Positions 18,462-27,845 are shown, counted from the stretch's first letter. The stretch: DNA of 64,000 nucleotides from Komagataeibacter diospyri (GCF_006538165.1 NZ_BDLU01000054.1:62001-126000); one strand, 5' to 3'. The notes: generated by a model not told the origin, from the sequence alone. A program made the numbers and translations.

Positions 18462-20195
18462 TCAGGCTGTCGTGGAAGCGGGGTTCCACGCATCCTCACG
18501 CGTGATGCGGATCAGTTCCGTGGCGGAAACCGCGCGCGAGATGAAGAAGCCCTGCACATAGTCCACGCCCAGCGTGCGCACGGTGTCGAATTCTTCCTGC
18601 GTTTCCACGCCTTCTACCGTTACGGCCAGATTGTAGCCATGCCCAAGCTTGATGAGGGAGGCCAGCAGGCTGCGGGCCTTGGTATCGGTTGCAATGTCAC
18701 GCACAAGGCAGCGGTCCAGCTTCAGCGACTGCAGCGGCAGTTCCCGCAGCGTGGACAGGCGCACCGTGCCATACCCGAAATTGTCCATGGCCAGCCCGAA
18801 CCCGTCTTCCGCCAGTCCACGCAGGCGCAGGCGGCTTTTTTCCGCGCGCCGTCCCTGCAGCATCTGTTCGGTAACTTCCAGCATGAAGGTGCTGGGGTCG
18901 AGGTTGAGCTGCCGGATTTCACTGAACAGGTCAATCTGCTGTTCAAGGTTCAGCAGGTCCAGATGTGACAGGTTGACCGCCAGACGCAGGCTGGGCAGGC
19001 CCGCTTCCTTCCACTTCTGGATGTCGTCATGGAAGGACTGCACCAGATGCGTTTCCATGATCTGGGCCAGCGCCGAATCCGCGAACACATCGGTGAATGC
19101 ACCGGCGGAAAGCAGCCCGCGTTCGGGATGGTGCCAGCGCATCAGGGCTTCCGCCTGTTCGATCCGGCCGGTACGGGCGTTCAGGATGGGCTGGTAGTAA
19201 ACCTCGAACTGTCTTTCCGCGACACCCTGCCTGGCTTCGGACAGGATCTTGGCACGTTCCATCGTGGTCTTGTGCAGGCTGGGCGTGAACATGCGCGCCT
19301 GCTTGCCGCCCGCCTGCTTGGCGGCATAGACCGCGACATCGGCGTTCTTCTGCAGGGCTTCCAGCGATTCCTCGCCGGTGATGGGGGTTGCGCCGATGCT
19401 GCCGGAAATACGCACGGTGGCGCTGTCCAGCATGATCGGTTCTTCCAGCAGGTTCTGGATCTTGTTCAGGATGGTCTGCAGCGGCATGATTTTCAGGCTG
19501 TGATGCAGGATCACCGCGAACTCGTCTCCGCCCAGGCGGCTGATGGCATCCTGCGACCCGATCAGTTCGATCAGGCGCGTCGCAATGGTCTTGAGTACCT
19601 CATCACCCGCATGGTGGCCGTGGATGTCATTGACGGGCTTGAACCCGTCAAGGTCGAACATCACCAGCACCTGCGGGTCGGCGTTGCGGCGTCTGCTCGC
19701 TTCCACGGCGGTGACAAGGCTGGCGTTGAACCCCCCACGGTTCAGCAGCCCGGTCATCATGTCGGTCGCGGCCTGCTTTTTCAGCCGCACCTTGGTGTTC
19801 ATAAGCTCGGTAATTTCGAAACGGGTCGCGACAAACCCGCTTATTTCCCCGTTTGCGTTCTTGTGGGGAATGATGGTGGTCGCCACCCAGTAATGGCTGC
19901 CATCCTTGGCACGGTTGCACAGGTTACCATACCATGTCTGTCCCGAATACAGGGTCCGGTACATGTCCCGGAAAAACGCCTTGTTATGTTCCCCCGAGTT
20001 CAGGATGCGATGGGTATGGCCCAGCAGCTCTTCGCGGGAGTACTGGCTGATCTGGCAGAATTTGTCGTTGACGTAGGTAATGATCCCCTTGCGGTCGGTC
20101 ACGGCGACAATAAGGACATTATCAACCACGTCTGCCCAGAAGTCGGCATCTTCATGTGTTAGGGCACGAAGCCTGTTATCATGGGGTGCGGACAT
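18462..20195 (-). CDS. dgc: PAS-GGDEF-EAL protein, probable diguanylate cyclase with a defective EAL domain
   Basis: 577 residues, no membrane segment. A PAS domain (about 15-130) has the NifL/Aer/LOV-like look (YVNDKFCQISQYSREELLG, WYGNLCNRAKDGSHYWV), consistent with flavin binding reported for K. xylinus DGC2. The GGDEF motif at 222-226 is intact and no upstream RxxD inhibitory site is seen. The EAL domain keeps E349-A-L and EGVET, but the metal-binding DDFG is D471-N472-F-G and the QGY-x3-KP segment is altered. Net synthesis of c-di-GMP, which activates cellulose synthase in this group, is inferred. It is second in an operon after the PDE gene, 56 bp downstream, with its own GAGGTACC site. 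Confidence 0.85.
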   Translation of the reverse strand: MSAPHDNRLRALTHEDADFWADVVDNVLIVAVTDRKGIITYVNDKFCQISQYSREELLGHTHRILNSGEHNKAFFRDMYRTLYSGQTWYGNLCNRAKDGSHYWVATTIIPHKNANGEISGFVATRFEITELMNTKVRLKKQAATDMMTGLLNRGGFNASLVTAVEASRRRNADPQVLVMFDLDGFKPVNDIHGHHAGDEVLKTIATRLIELIGSQDAISRLGGDEFAVILHHSLKIMPLQTILNKIQNLLEEPIMLDSATVRISGSIGATPITGEESLEALQKNADVAVYAAKQAGGKQARMFTPSLHKTTMERAKILSEARQGVAERQFEVYYQPILNARTGRIEQAEALMRWHHPERGLLSAGAFTDVFADSALAQIMETHLVQSFHDDIQKWKEAGLPSLRLAVNLSHLDLLNLEQQIDLFSEIRQLNLDPSTFMLEVTEQMLQGRRAEKSRLRLRGLAEDGFGLAMDNFGYGTVRLSTLRELPLQSLKLDRCLVRDIATDTKARSLLASLIKLGHGYNLAVTVEGVETQEEFDTVRTLGVDYVQGFFISRAVSATELIRITREDAWNPASTTA

Positions 20196-20251
20196 TCTGG
20201 TACCTCGGATACGGAGCAGGAAACGGGGAATTACCTGTAAGCAGTCTAGGG

Positions 20252-22468
20252 TTATTTCTTTTTGTCGGAAACATTTTTGGCGGCAGGCGTGGCCGGCATG
20301 ATCTCACGGATCGTCTTGTGCTGCCTGACCCATTTTTCCAGGTCATCGGGGGCCAGCGGCTTGGCGAACAGGTAACCCTGCATCACGTCACAGTTCAGTT
20401 CTTCCAGCAGGCGCCACTGCTGTTCGGTCTCGACCCCTTCGGTCACCACGGTCATGCCCAGGCGCGAACCGATGCCGATCACGGCCATGGTTACGGCCTG
20501 GGCATTGGTATCATGCTCGAAATCATTGATGAAGCTGCGGTCGATCTTGATTTCCGTCAGCGGCAGGCGCGTCAGCCGCGACAGGGACGAATACCCCGTG
20601 CCGAAATCATCCATCGACAGGCCACAGCCAAGGTTGCGGATGGACTGCAGCACTTCCTCGGTATCGCGGCTGTTGTCCATCATCACGCTTTCGGTGATTT
20701 CCACCGTCAGGCGCGCAGGCTTCAGGTCATGGTTTTTCAGCAGGGTTGCGATGTGTTCGGGCAGCGCGCGGTTACGGAAATGCACCGCCGACAGGTTGAC
20801 CGCAACGGTGGGGACATGGATGCCGTCGCGGTCCCATTTCACGATCTGGCGGCAGGCTTCCAGCAGTGACCACCGGCCAATGGCCTCGATCTGTCCGGTT
20901 TCTTCCGCCACGGCAATGAAGCGGGAGGGATAGATGTTGCCCAGTGTCGGATGGTGCCACCGCGACAGGGCCTCCACACCGCTGAGTTCCAGCGTATGCG
21001 TGCGCACCTGCGGCTGGTAGTGCAGGTTCAGCATGCCCTTGGCCAGCGAATCACGCAGCGCGGAGCCCAGCACCAGCCGGTCCTGCGCCACCTGGTTCTT
21101 TTCCAGGTTGGCGAAGCGGAAGGTGCCTCGCCCGTTTTCCTTGGCCTGTCGCAGCGCTACATCCGCCGTGCTGAGTAGCGATTCACTATCCGGCCCGTTA
21201 TCGGGATAGGAACTGATGCCGATCGAGCAGGAAATCGTCAGCGTGTTCTGCCCGATCTGCATGGGCCTGGCGATGGTGGCCAGCAGGCGTTCGGCAAACT
21301 CCGTGGCGTCCTTGCTGGGGCAGTTGGGTACCACCACCACGAATTCATCTCCGCCGGAGCGGCTGACGACATACCCGTCCAGCGCGATGGAGCGGATGCG
21401 GGCCGCGATCTCGACCAGGAACTGGTCGGCATAGACATGACCCAGCGCGTCGTTGATATCGCGGAAACGGTCGATATCAAGCATGAAGATGGCGAACTGG
21501 CGGTTGCCATCCTGCTTGTTGATCATGCCTTCGATCACCTTGTGGACCGAGGAGCGGTTGAGCAGCCCGGTCAGGCTGTCGAAATTGGCAAGGTGGGAAA
21601 TATGTTCCTGTGTCGCATTCTGCTCGAACGCCAGCGCGCAGAAGGGGATGCAGGAATCGACAATGCGCTGCGGCCATGTGTTGCGGCCCTGGTTCTCACG
21701 CGCATACAGGGCGAAGATGCCCTTTACCTGACCCGAACGCGTGCAGACCGGTGTGCAGAAGCACTGCTGCAGCCCCAGCGAGATACCAAGCGAACGGTAG
21801 CTGTCCCATACCAGCCGCGTGGCGTAGTTGGAATCCAGCCGCAGCTTTTCCAGTTCGGAAGATGAAATGTACAGGCTTTCCAGTGACGCCCGGTACCGCT
21901 TCGGCAGGGTGGGGCTGGACAATACGCGCAGCTGCCCGTCAGGCGCGATGAGCATGAGCACCGCAACCGTACCGGGCACGAAGCTTTCCACCCGGCGGCA
22001 CAGCAGGTCGGCCACGTCCTGTATCAGCATGTCGCTGGCCAGCGCCTGCAGCACGTCGTTCTGCAGGATCAGGATCTTGCGCTGCTGGCTTTCATTGGTG
22101 ACGTTCTTCATCACCCCCATGAAGAAGACGCGTCCGTCATCAGTCACGACCTTCGACAGCGACAGTTCACCGCAGATGTATTCCCCATCGCTGCGGGTGA
22201 ACTCCACCTCACGCGATGTGCCGACAATACGGTTCTGGCTGCTGGTACGGCTGCGGTCCACAAATGCGTCATGACCACTGCGGTGCAGCAGGGGCACCAG
22301 CACGTTCACGTTCTGGCCAAGCACGTCCTTCTTGTCCAGGCCCCACAGGTTTTCCGCAGCGCTATTGAAAAAGATGACATGGTTCTTGTCATCAATAATA
22401 ACGGTTGCGTCTATGGCCTGTTCCAGTGCCGAAATCAGGACTTCAGCGCTCAGGTTGGGCTTGGACAT
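20252..22468 (-). CDS. pdeA: PAS-GAF-GGDEF-EAL c-di-GMP phosphodiesterase, probable heme O2 sensor
   Basis: 738 residues from the ATG at 22468, which has GAGGTAA 5 bp upstream (a TTG at 22492 is rejected). In order: PAS (about 12-130), GAF-like domain (137-282), GGDEF (motif intact at 372-376, although the upstream GHxxGD is GHVYAD), and EAL (EAL at 499-501, DDFGTG at 620-625, EGVET and QGYLFAKP all intact, so likely active). The PAS segment closely resembles the heme PAS of E. coli DosP, with a candidate axial His66 in RSGHDAFV. Size and layout match K. xylinus PDEA, an O2-regulated enzyme that lowers c-di-GMP. Confidence 0.85.
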   Translation of the reverse strand: MSKPNLSAEVLISALEQAIDATVIIDDKNHVIFFNSAAENLWGLDKKDVLGQNVNVLVPLLHRSGHDAFVDRSRTSSQNRIVGTSREVEFTRSDGEYICGELSLSKVVTDDGRVFFMGVMKNVTNESQQRKILILQNDVLQALASDMLIQDVADLLCRRVESFVPGTVAVLMLIAPDGQLRVLSSPTLPKRYRASLESLYISSSELEKLRLDSNYATRLVWDSYRSLGISLGLQQCFCTPVCTRSGQVKGIFALYARENQGRNTWPQRIVDSCIPFCALAFEQNATQEHISHLANFDSLTGLLNRSSVHKVIEGMINKQDGNRQFAIFMLDIDRFRDINDALGHVYADQFLVEIAARIRSIALDGYVVSRSGGDEFVVVVPNCPSKDATEFAERLLATIARPMQIGQNTLTISCSIGISSYPDNGPDSESLLSTADVALRQAKENGRGTFRFANLEKNQVAQDRLVLGSALRDSLAKGMLNLHYQPQVRTHTLELSGVEALSRWHHPTLGNIYPSRFIAVAEETGQIEAIGRWSLLEACRQIVKWDRDGIHVPTVAVNLSAVHFRNRALPEHIATLLKNHDLKPARLTVEITESVMMDNSRDTEEVLQSIRNLGCGLSMDDFGTGYSSLSRLTRLPLTEIKIDRSFINDFEHDTNAQAVTMAVIGIGSRLGMTVVTEGVETEQQWRLLEELNCDVMQGYLFAKPLAPDDLEKWVRQHKTIREIMPATPAAKNVSDKKK

Positions 22469-22788
22469 TGAATTACCTCGCAAAAAGGACAAGGACGGCC
22501 CGCCGCTACAAGCCGTGCGGACCGGGGGTCATGCAATATGGAACAGTCTGATCACGCTGCTTGCCGTACATGCCGTCATACATATCAAGGCAGGCAGGGC
22601 GGTGGTAGCAGCGGTCAACGGGATATCCTATGACCGAAAAGCATATATTTCATATTATATGGAATAATATTTATTCTTAATTTATATAAAATGGAACCAT
22701 TAGACATAATTATGACAAAAACAGGACGGTCTATATACAGCATCCCGCCGCGCTGATCCATCACGTCATTTATTTAAAATATGTGTCT
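22469..22788. promoter_or_regulatory. Upstream region of the pdeA-dgc operon
   Basis: 320 bp without a convincing gene. The stretch 22640-22740 is strongly AT-rich and would suit the promoter reading leftwards into pdeA. The far side is the 3' end of the feo operon. No specific operator was recognised. Confidence 0.4.
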
Positions 22789-23049
22789 TTACCTGAACGG
22801 TTTATCGGGCGTGCTGCGATCACCACTGCAGCCCGAACATCCGCCGCAGCCCCGGCCGGTGCGTGGGGTTGCATGCCGTGTGGCATAACGGATCAGGGCG
22901 GTCGGGGCATGGACCTGCCGCAATACGGTAGCTGCCTGCCGCCAGCCCTTTTGCGCCAGCGCGGGAAACAGCCGTCCCGCCCAGTACAGCGCACAGGCCA
23001 GCACCAGCCCGCAGGCCAGCAGCGTCTGGAGCAGTGTTGCAGGGTGCAT
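22789..23049 (-). CDS. Small FeoB-associated Cys-rich membrane protein
   Basis: 86 residues. One N-terminal membrane helix (LLQTLLACGLVLACALYWAG) is followed by a basic cytoplasmic tail ending in a CGGCSGCSG cluster. Its ATG overlaps the feoB stop (TGATG), so it is translationally coupled. This matches the small Cys-rich FeoB-associated proteins found after feoB in many proteobacteria, proposed to replace FeoC. A [Fe-S] or metal-binding role of the Cys cluster is inferred. The frame extends upstream inside feoB, but the coupled start is preferred. Confidence 0.78.
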   Translation of the reverse strand: MHPATLLQTLLACGLVLACALYWAGRLFPALAQKGWRQAATVLRQVHAPTALIRYATRHATPRTGRGCGGCSGCSGDRSTPDKPFR

Positions 23050-24884
23050 CAGAACATTCGTGCGATATGGTAGGTCAGGAACGCCGCTGCATAGGCCAGG
23101 GCGAACAGGTATCCCGCCGCCAGCGCCACCACCCGCCAAGACGCGGTTTCGCGCCGGATGACCGCAAGGGTCGCGACGCATTGCGGCGCATAGACATACC
23201 ATGCCAGCAGCGACAGCGCGGTGGCCATGCTCCAGTGCGTGGGCAGCATCTGCCCAAGCTGGGCTGCGGCCTGATCGGTATCCGTGCCGGAACCAAGGGA
23301 ATAGACCGTGGCCAGTGCGCCCACCGCGACTTCACGCGCGGCAAGGCCGGGGATCAGGGCCACGCAGATCTGCCAGTTGAAGCCCAGCGGCGCGAAGACC
23401 GGCATCATCAGGTGGCCGATCCGTCCCGCAAGGCTCCAGTCAATGGCCGGTCCCGGTGCGCCCGGCGGTGGGGCGGGAAAGCTGGACAGCCCCCATAGCA
23501 GCACCGTGAGCGAGACAATGGTCGTGCCCACGCGCATGAGGAATATGCGCGCACGTTCCCACAGCCCCAGCGCAAGGTCACGCGGGTTGGGCAGCCGGTA
23601 GGCGGGCAGTTCCATAAGCAGGGTGGCTTCCTGCCGGTCGGGGTCGCGCCAGCGCAGCACGCGCGCCACCACCACGGCGGAAATGATGCCCAGCGCGTAC
23701 AGCCCGAACAGGACAAGTCCCTGCAGGTTCAGGAACCCGGCGATGTTGCGATGGGGAATGAACGCCCCGATCAGCAGCGTATAGACCGGCAGCCGGGCGG
23801 AGCAGGTCATGAGCGGTGCGATCAGGATGGTCACCAGCCGGTCGCGCGGGTTCTGGATCGTGCGTGTGGCCATGACACCGGGCACGGCGCAGGCGAAGCT
23901 GGACAGCAGCGGGATGAAGGAACGCCCGCTCAGGCCCGCGAATGACATGAGCCGGTCCAGCAGGAATGCCGCGCGTGGCAGATAGCCCGATTCCTCCAGC
24001 GCCAGTATCCATGCGAACAGGATCAGGATCTGCGGCAGGAATGTCACCACGCTGCCCGCACCCGCAATCACGCCATCCACGATCAGGCTGCGCAGCACGC
24101 CATCGGGCAGCAACCGCCCGACCTGCTGTCCCAGCCAGCCCATGCCCGCGTCTATACCGTCCATCAGTGGCTGCGCCCACGCAAACACCGCCTGGAACAT
24201 GAAAAACAGCAGAACGATCAGGATGACCGGCCCCCACACCGGGTGCAGCACCCAGCGGTCCAGCCGTTCTTCCACCCGGTCGGACAGGGGGGTGGACTGG
24301 GTAACGCAGTCCGACAGGATCTGCCGCACAATCGCATGCAGGTCCGTGCCCGCGGGCAGGGGGACGGGCACTGGCGGCAGCGTGTCATCAAGCTGCGCCA
24401 GCAGGCTGCGTGCCCCGTCGCGTTTGATGCCCACCGTGGGCACGACCGGCATACCGATTTCCGCCTGCAGGCGTGGCAGGTCGATTTCCATGCCACCGCG
24501 CTGGGCTGCATCAATCATGTTCAGCGCCAGTACCACCGGGCGGCCAAGGTTGCGCATTTCCAGCACGAAACGCAGGTGCAGCCGCAGGTTGGTCGCATCC
24601 GCCACGCAGACCAGCAGGTCAGGTGCGGCCTCCCCCCGGTAGGTTCCGGCGCAGACGTCGCGGGTCACGGCCTCATCGGGGCTGGTGGCGTTCAGGCTGT
24701 ACGCACCGGGCAGGTCCAGCAGCCGCACGGTATGGCCCGCGGGCGTGGTGAACCAGCCTTCCTTGCGCTCCACCGTGGCGCCGGCATAGTTGGCTACTTT
24801 CTGCCTGCTGCCGGTCAGCAGGTTGAACAGCGCCGTCTTGCCGCAGTTCGGGTTGCCGACCAGTGCAATGTTGAGGGGGGTCAT
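23049..24884 (-). CDS. feoB: Ferrous iron transporter FeoB
   Basis: Inner-membrane Fe(II) importer with an N-terminal G domain: G1 GNPNCGKTALFNLLTG, G3 DLPGAYSLN and G4 NMID, followed by Gate segments and membrane helices. At 611 residues it is shorter than the about 770 of E. coli FeoB, as in many alphaproteobacteria. It overlaps feoA by 4 bp (ATGA) at its start and the Cys-rich gene at its end, forming feoA-feoB-(Cys-rich). Confidence 0.95.
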   Translation of the reverse strand: MTPLNIALVGNPNCGKTALFNLLTGSRQKVANYAGATVERKEGWFTTPAGHTVRLLDLPGAYSLNATSPDEAVTRDVCAGTYRGEAAPDLLVCVADATNLRLHLRFVLEMRNLGRPVVLALNMIDAAQRGGMEIDLPRLQAEIGMPVVPTVGIKRDGARSLLAQLDDTLPPVPVPLPAGTDLHAIVRQILSDCVTQSTPLSDRVEERLDRWVLHPVWGPVILIVLLFFMFQAVFAWAQPLMDGIDAGMGWLGQQVGRLLPDGVLRSLIVDGVIAGAGSVVTFLPQILILFAWILALEESGYLPRAAFLLDRLMSFAGLSGRSFIPLLSSFACAVPGVMATRTIQNPRDRLVTILIAPLMTCSARLPVYTLLIGAFIPHRNIAGFLNLQGLVLFGLYALGIISAVVVARVLRWRDPDRQEATLLMELPAYRLPNPRDLALGLWERARIFLMRVGTTIVSLTVLLWGLSSFPAPPPGAPGPAIDWSLAGRIGHLMMPVFAPLGFNWQICVALIPGLAAREVAVGALATVYSLGSGTDTDQAAAQLGQMLPTHWSMATALSLLAWYVYAPQCVATLAVIRRETASWRVVALAAGYLFALAYAAAFLTYHIARMF

Positions 24885-25129
24885 GCCTGTGCCCCTGCCG
24901 GATGGACGTTCACGCGGTCCGCTTCCGTGCGGCGCAGGGCAAAGCGCGTGAAGCCGATGCGCACCGCCAGCGGGTCGCCACCCATGGGTGCGGTCGCGAC
25001 GACGCGCACTGCCTCACCCGGCACGAAGCCAAGTTCACGCAGTCTCTGGGCTACGGGGTCGATGCTGCCGTGGTCATCAACGCTGTCAATCACGGCGTCG
25101 GTTCCGCGTGGCAGGTCACTCAGTCGCAT
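24881..25129 (-). CDS. feoA: Ferrous iron transport accessory protein FeoA
   Basis: 82 residues with an SH3-like FeoA core: LSDLPRGTDAVIDSV, LRELGFVPGEAVRVV and GGDPLAVRIGFTRFALRR are standard family segments. It is cytoplasmic and thought to modulate FeoB. First gene of the feo operon, overlapping feoB by ATGA, with a Fur-like site just upstream. Confidence 0.92.
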   Translation of the reverse strand: MRLSDLPRGTDAVIDSVDDHGSIDPVAQRLRELGFVPGEAVRVVATAPMGGDPLAVRIGFTRFALRRTEADRVNVHPAGAQA

Positions 25130-25157
25130 AAGGCGATATTATCCGGACAATAGAAGT

Positions 25158-25178
25158 AAGTGATAATTATTATTAAAT
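25158..25178 (-). promoter_or_regulatory. Probable Fur/iron-responsive operator of feoAB
   Basis: TGATAATTATTATTA (25161-25175) resembles the GATAAT repeat of Fur boxes. It lies about 35-45 bp upstream of feoA in a 69-bp gap rich in A/T. Iron repression is the expected behaviour of feo operons. The match is by eye; Irr or another regulator is possible. Confidence 0.5.
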
Positions 25179-25198
25179 ACTGGTGGTAATGTTGTCCA

Positions 25199-26587
25199 TC
25201 ATGTTTGTTCCGATACCTGCGCCGTGCCGGGTACGGGTATGTCTGTGGCGCATATAGTGCCCGCCTGCATTGCGGGCAGCGTGGACAGCACATGGAAAAA
25301 CGTGCCCGATACCAATCCGCGCTGCCCGCCAGCCGTGCCGCGTGGTTCGCCATATCCGTCATGCATGTCCGCCAGCGGCGTATCATGACCCGGGCTGGTC
25401 ACGGTGGCGTAATGGAATTCATGCCCGCGCAGGACCGTCCCCGTCCGGCCGATGGCGCAGTCATGGCGCAGGGTGGCGCTGCGGTAGCCAAGGTTCATGC
25501 GGCGTCTGGCAAAGGAAGTGGCATGCCCCAGCAGGCCGGTCATGCGGTGCGTCACACCCGCCTTGTCCGTCAGGCTTTCCCCCAGCACCATGAAGCCGCC
25601 GCATTCCCCATGCACCGGTCGGGTCTGCGCGAAGCGCGCCAGCGCATGGCGGAAATGCCCTGCCGCCGCCAGCCGTCCCGCATGCAGTTCGGGATAGCCA
25701 CCGGGCAGCCAGCAGGCATCGCAGCCTTCAGACGGGCCTTCGTCATTGAGGGGGGAAAAGGACCGGATTTCGGCCCCCGCCCGGCGCCAGCCCGCCACCA
25801 CATGTGCGTACAGGAAGGAAAAGGCCGCATCATTCGCCACCGCGATCCGCTGCCCCGGTGGAGGCAGGGCGATGGCGGTGGATGCCACGGGATCGATGCG
25901 CGGCGCCCGGGCGCAGGCCAGTATGGCGTCCAGGTCAAGGTCGCGTTCCGCCTGTGTTGCCAGCCGGGCCGCCAGTTCGTCCAACCCGCCATGCTCACGC
26001 GCCTGCACCAGCCCCAGATGGCGCTCGGGCATCTGTAGCTGCGTATCGCGGCCGAATGCGCCCAGCACCGGTATGCCCGTGGCGGTAATAGCCTGCGTCG
26101 CCATCGCGGCATGGCGGGGGGAGCCAACACGGTTCAGGATGACACCTGCGATCCGGACCGTGGGGTCCAGCGTGGCAAAACCCAGCGCGGTTGCTGCCGC
26201 TGACTGGCCCTGTCCCGAAATATCCAGCACCAGCACGACCGGCAGTCCAGAACGCGCGGCGATGTCCGCAGGCGCGCCCCGTGCGCCCCGTGGCTCCATA
26301 AGCCCGTCAAACAGCCCCATGGAGGCCTCGGTCACCAGTATTTCGCAGTCCGAGCAGGCCTGTGCCATGACATCATCCAGCAATTCGGGTGGCATGGCCC
26401 AGCTATCCAGATTGAGGCTGGACAGTCCGGTCAGTGCTTCATGAAAGGCGGGGTCGATATAGTCCGGCCCGGTCTTGGCCCCGCGTACCGCAACGCCCCT
26501 GCGGCGCAGGGCGGCCAGCAGGGCCAGCGTCAGCGTGGTCTTGCCGCCGCCTGATCGGGGTGCGGCTATCATCAGCCCTCGTGTCAT
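25199..26587 (-). CDS. cobB: Hydrogenobyrinic/cobyrinic acid a,c-diamide synthase
   Basis: Glutamine- and ATP-dependent amidation of the a and c side chains of the corrin ring. At 462 residues it is of family size. The N-terminal DTBS-like P-loop domain starts APRSGGGKTTLTLALLAAL. The C-terminal class I glutaminase has its nucleophile in GECGGFMVLGE and a catalytic His in GHEFHYA. The ATG at 26587 has AGGAA about 8 bp upstream. It is divergent from cbiD and tail-to-head with feoA, only 69 bp away. Confidence 0.95.
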   Translation of the reverse strand: MTRGLMIAAPRSGGGKTTLTLALLAALRRRGVAVRGAKTGPDYIDPAFHEALTGLSSLNLDSWAMPPELLDDVMAQACSDCEILVTEASMGLFDGLMEPRGARGAPADIAARSGLPVVLVLDISGQGQSAAATALGFATLDPTVRIAGVILNRVGSPRHAAMATQAITATGIPVLGAFGRDTQLQMPERHLGLVQAREHGGLDELAARLATQAERDLDLDAILACARAPRIDPVASTAIALPPPGQRIAVANDAAFSFLYAHVVAGWRRAGAEIRSFSPLNDEGPSEGCDACWLPGGYPELHAGRLAAAGHFRHALARFAQTRPVHGECGGFMVLGESLTDKAGVTHRMTGLLGHATSFARRRMNLGYRSATLRHDCAIGRTGTVLRGHEFHYATVTSPGHDTPLADMHDGYGEPRGTAGGQRGLVSGTFFHVLSTLPAMQAGTICATDIPVPGTAQVSEQT

Positions 26588-26658
26588 CGTGTGCGTTCCT
26601 GCTAGACCGTGGTGAACGGAGCCACCTTTTACCCCCGTAGGGAAAGAAGATCACCCAG

Positions 26659-27744
26659 ATGGAGCGTACCCATACCAGCCTGCGCCGGGGATGGACCACA
26701 GGCAGTTGCGCCACCGCCGCCGCCCGTGCCGCGTGGAACGGGCTTTGTGGGGGCGAATTCCCCGATCCGGTGATCATAACACTGCCCGGTGGGCAGCATG
26801 TGGCGTTCGCGCTGGCCGCCCATGGGCATGAAGGGGATGGCGCATGGGCGGCGGTGGTGAAGGACGCGGGCGACGACCCGGACGTAACCCACGGTGCGCA
26901 TGTGCGCGTGGATGTGCGCCGTGGGCCACCGGGCAGCGGCGTAGTATTTCAGGCAGGCGATGGCGTGGGGACCGTGACCCTGCCCGGCCTGCCCATCCCG
27001 CCGGGTGAGCCTGCGATCAATCCCGTGCCCCGTCGCATGATCCGCGCCGCCCTGCGTGACGCGGCGGGGCGGGAGCCGGATGTGGTGGTCACGGTGTCCA
27101 TTGCCGGGGGGCGGGATATGGCGCGGCATACGCTCAATGGCCGTCTCGGGATCGTGGGGGGGCTGTCCATTCTGGGTACGACGGGCATTGTCGTACCGTT
27201 TTCCTGTGCCGCATGGATCGACAGCATCCATCGCGGCGTGGACGTGGCGCGCGCGCTGCGCCTGCCCCATGTGGCGGGCTGCACGGGTGACGTGTCGGAA
27301 CGGGCCACGCGGGCGCTGTATGGTCTGCCGGAGGAAGCCATGCTGGAAATGGGGGACTTTGCCGGTGGCCTGCTGAAATACCTGCGCCGCCATCCCGTGG
27401 GTCGTGTGACCATTGGCGGTGGTGTTGCGAAAATGACCAAGCTGGCGCAGGGCTTTCTGGACCTGCATTCCCGCCGGGGACAGGCCGATATGGCCCGTCT
27501 GGCCGATCTGGCGCGGGATATGGACGCCCCCGACGCGCTGGTGGCGGCCATTGCACAGGCCCATTCCGTCGCCGCCGCCTTCGCGCAGGCACAGCAGGCG
27601 GGGTTTCCTCTTGGTCCGGCGGTGGCGCGTGAGGCATGGGCACGTGCGCAGGGTGTTCTGGCAGGCAGCGACTGTATGCTGGATGTGCTGCTGTTTGACC
27701 GCGCAGGCCAGTTTGTGGCACGGCATGGCCCCTGTCGGGTTTAG
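26659..27744 (+). CDS. cbiD: Cobalt-precorrin-5B (C1)-methyltransferase type CbiD
   Basis: 361 residues; the N-terminus RRGWTTGSCATAAARAAW is the family hallmark, and PRRMIR, VSIAGG and GLSILGTTGIV segments follow. CbiD performs C1 methylation in the anaerobic corrin pathway. Here it stands in a cluster with oxygen-dependent CobG and no CobF is seen, so it probably fills the CobF step. It is divergent from cobB, with a 71-bp gap, and convergent with cobM across a dispersed repeat. Confidence 0.93.
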   Translation: MERTHTSLRRGWTTGSCATAAARAAWNGLCGGEFPDPVIITLPGGQHVAFALAAHGHEGDGAWAAVVKDAGDDPDVTHGAHVRVDVRRGPPGSGVVFQAGDGVGTVTLPGLPIPPGEPAINPVPRRMIRAALRDAAGREPDVVVTVSIAGGRDMARHTLNGRLGIVGGLSILGTTGIVVPFSCAAWIDSIHRGVDVARALRLPHVAGCTGDVSERATRALYGLPEEAMLEMGDFAGGLLKYLRRHPVGRVTIGGGVAKMTKLAQGFLDLHSRRGQADMARLADLARDMDAPDALVAAIAQAHSVAAAFAQAQQAGFPLGPAVAREAWARAQGVLAGSDCMLDVLLFDRAGQFVARHGPCRV

Positions 27745-27765
27745 AATAATGCCTTGATAAAAATT

Positions 27766-27845
27766 AAAAGTTTTTGGGTACCGTCCTTTTCAGAAAGGCG
27801 GCGTTCTTCGAGGCTTTTTGGAAAAAGCTTCACCAGACACTTTTG
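27766..27845 (+). repeat. Dispersed palindromic repeat, copy A (most complete)
   Basis: About 80 bp beginning AAAAGTTTTTGGG and ending CCAGACACTTTT, so the two outer ends are near-inverted copies. Inside are two hairpins: CCGTCCTTTT ... AAAGGCGGCG, and GGCTTTTTGG ... AAAAAGCTTC. Related copies occur at 44393-44446 (reverse) and 44941-44994. It lies between two convergent genes (cbiD and cobM) and could also serve as a bidirectional terminator. Confidence 0.7.
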
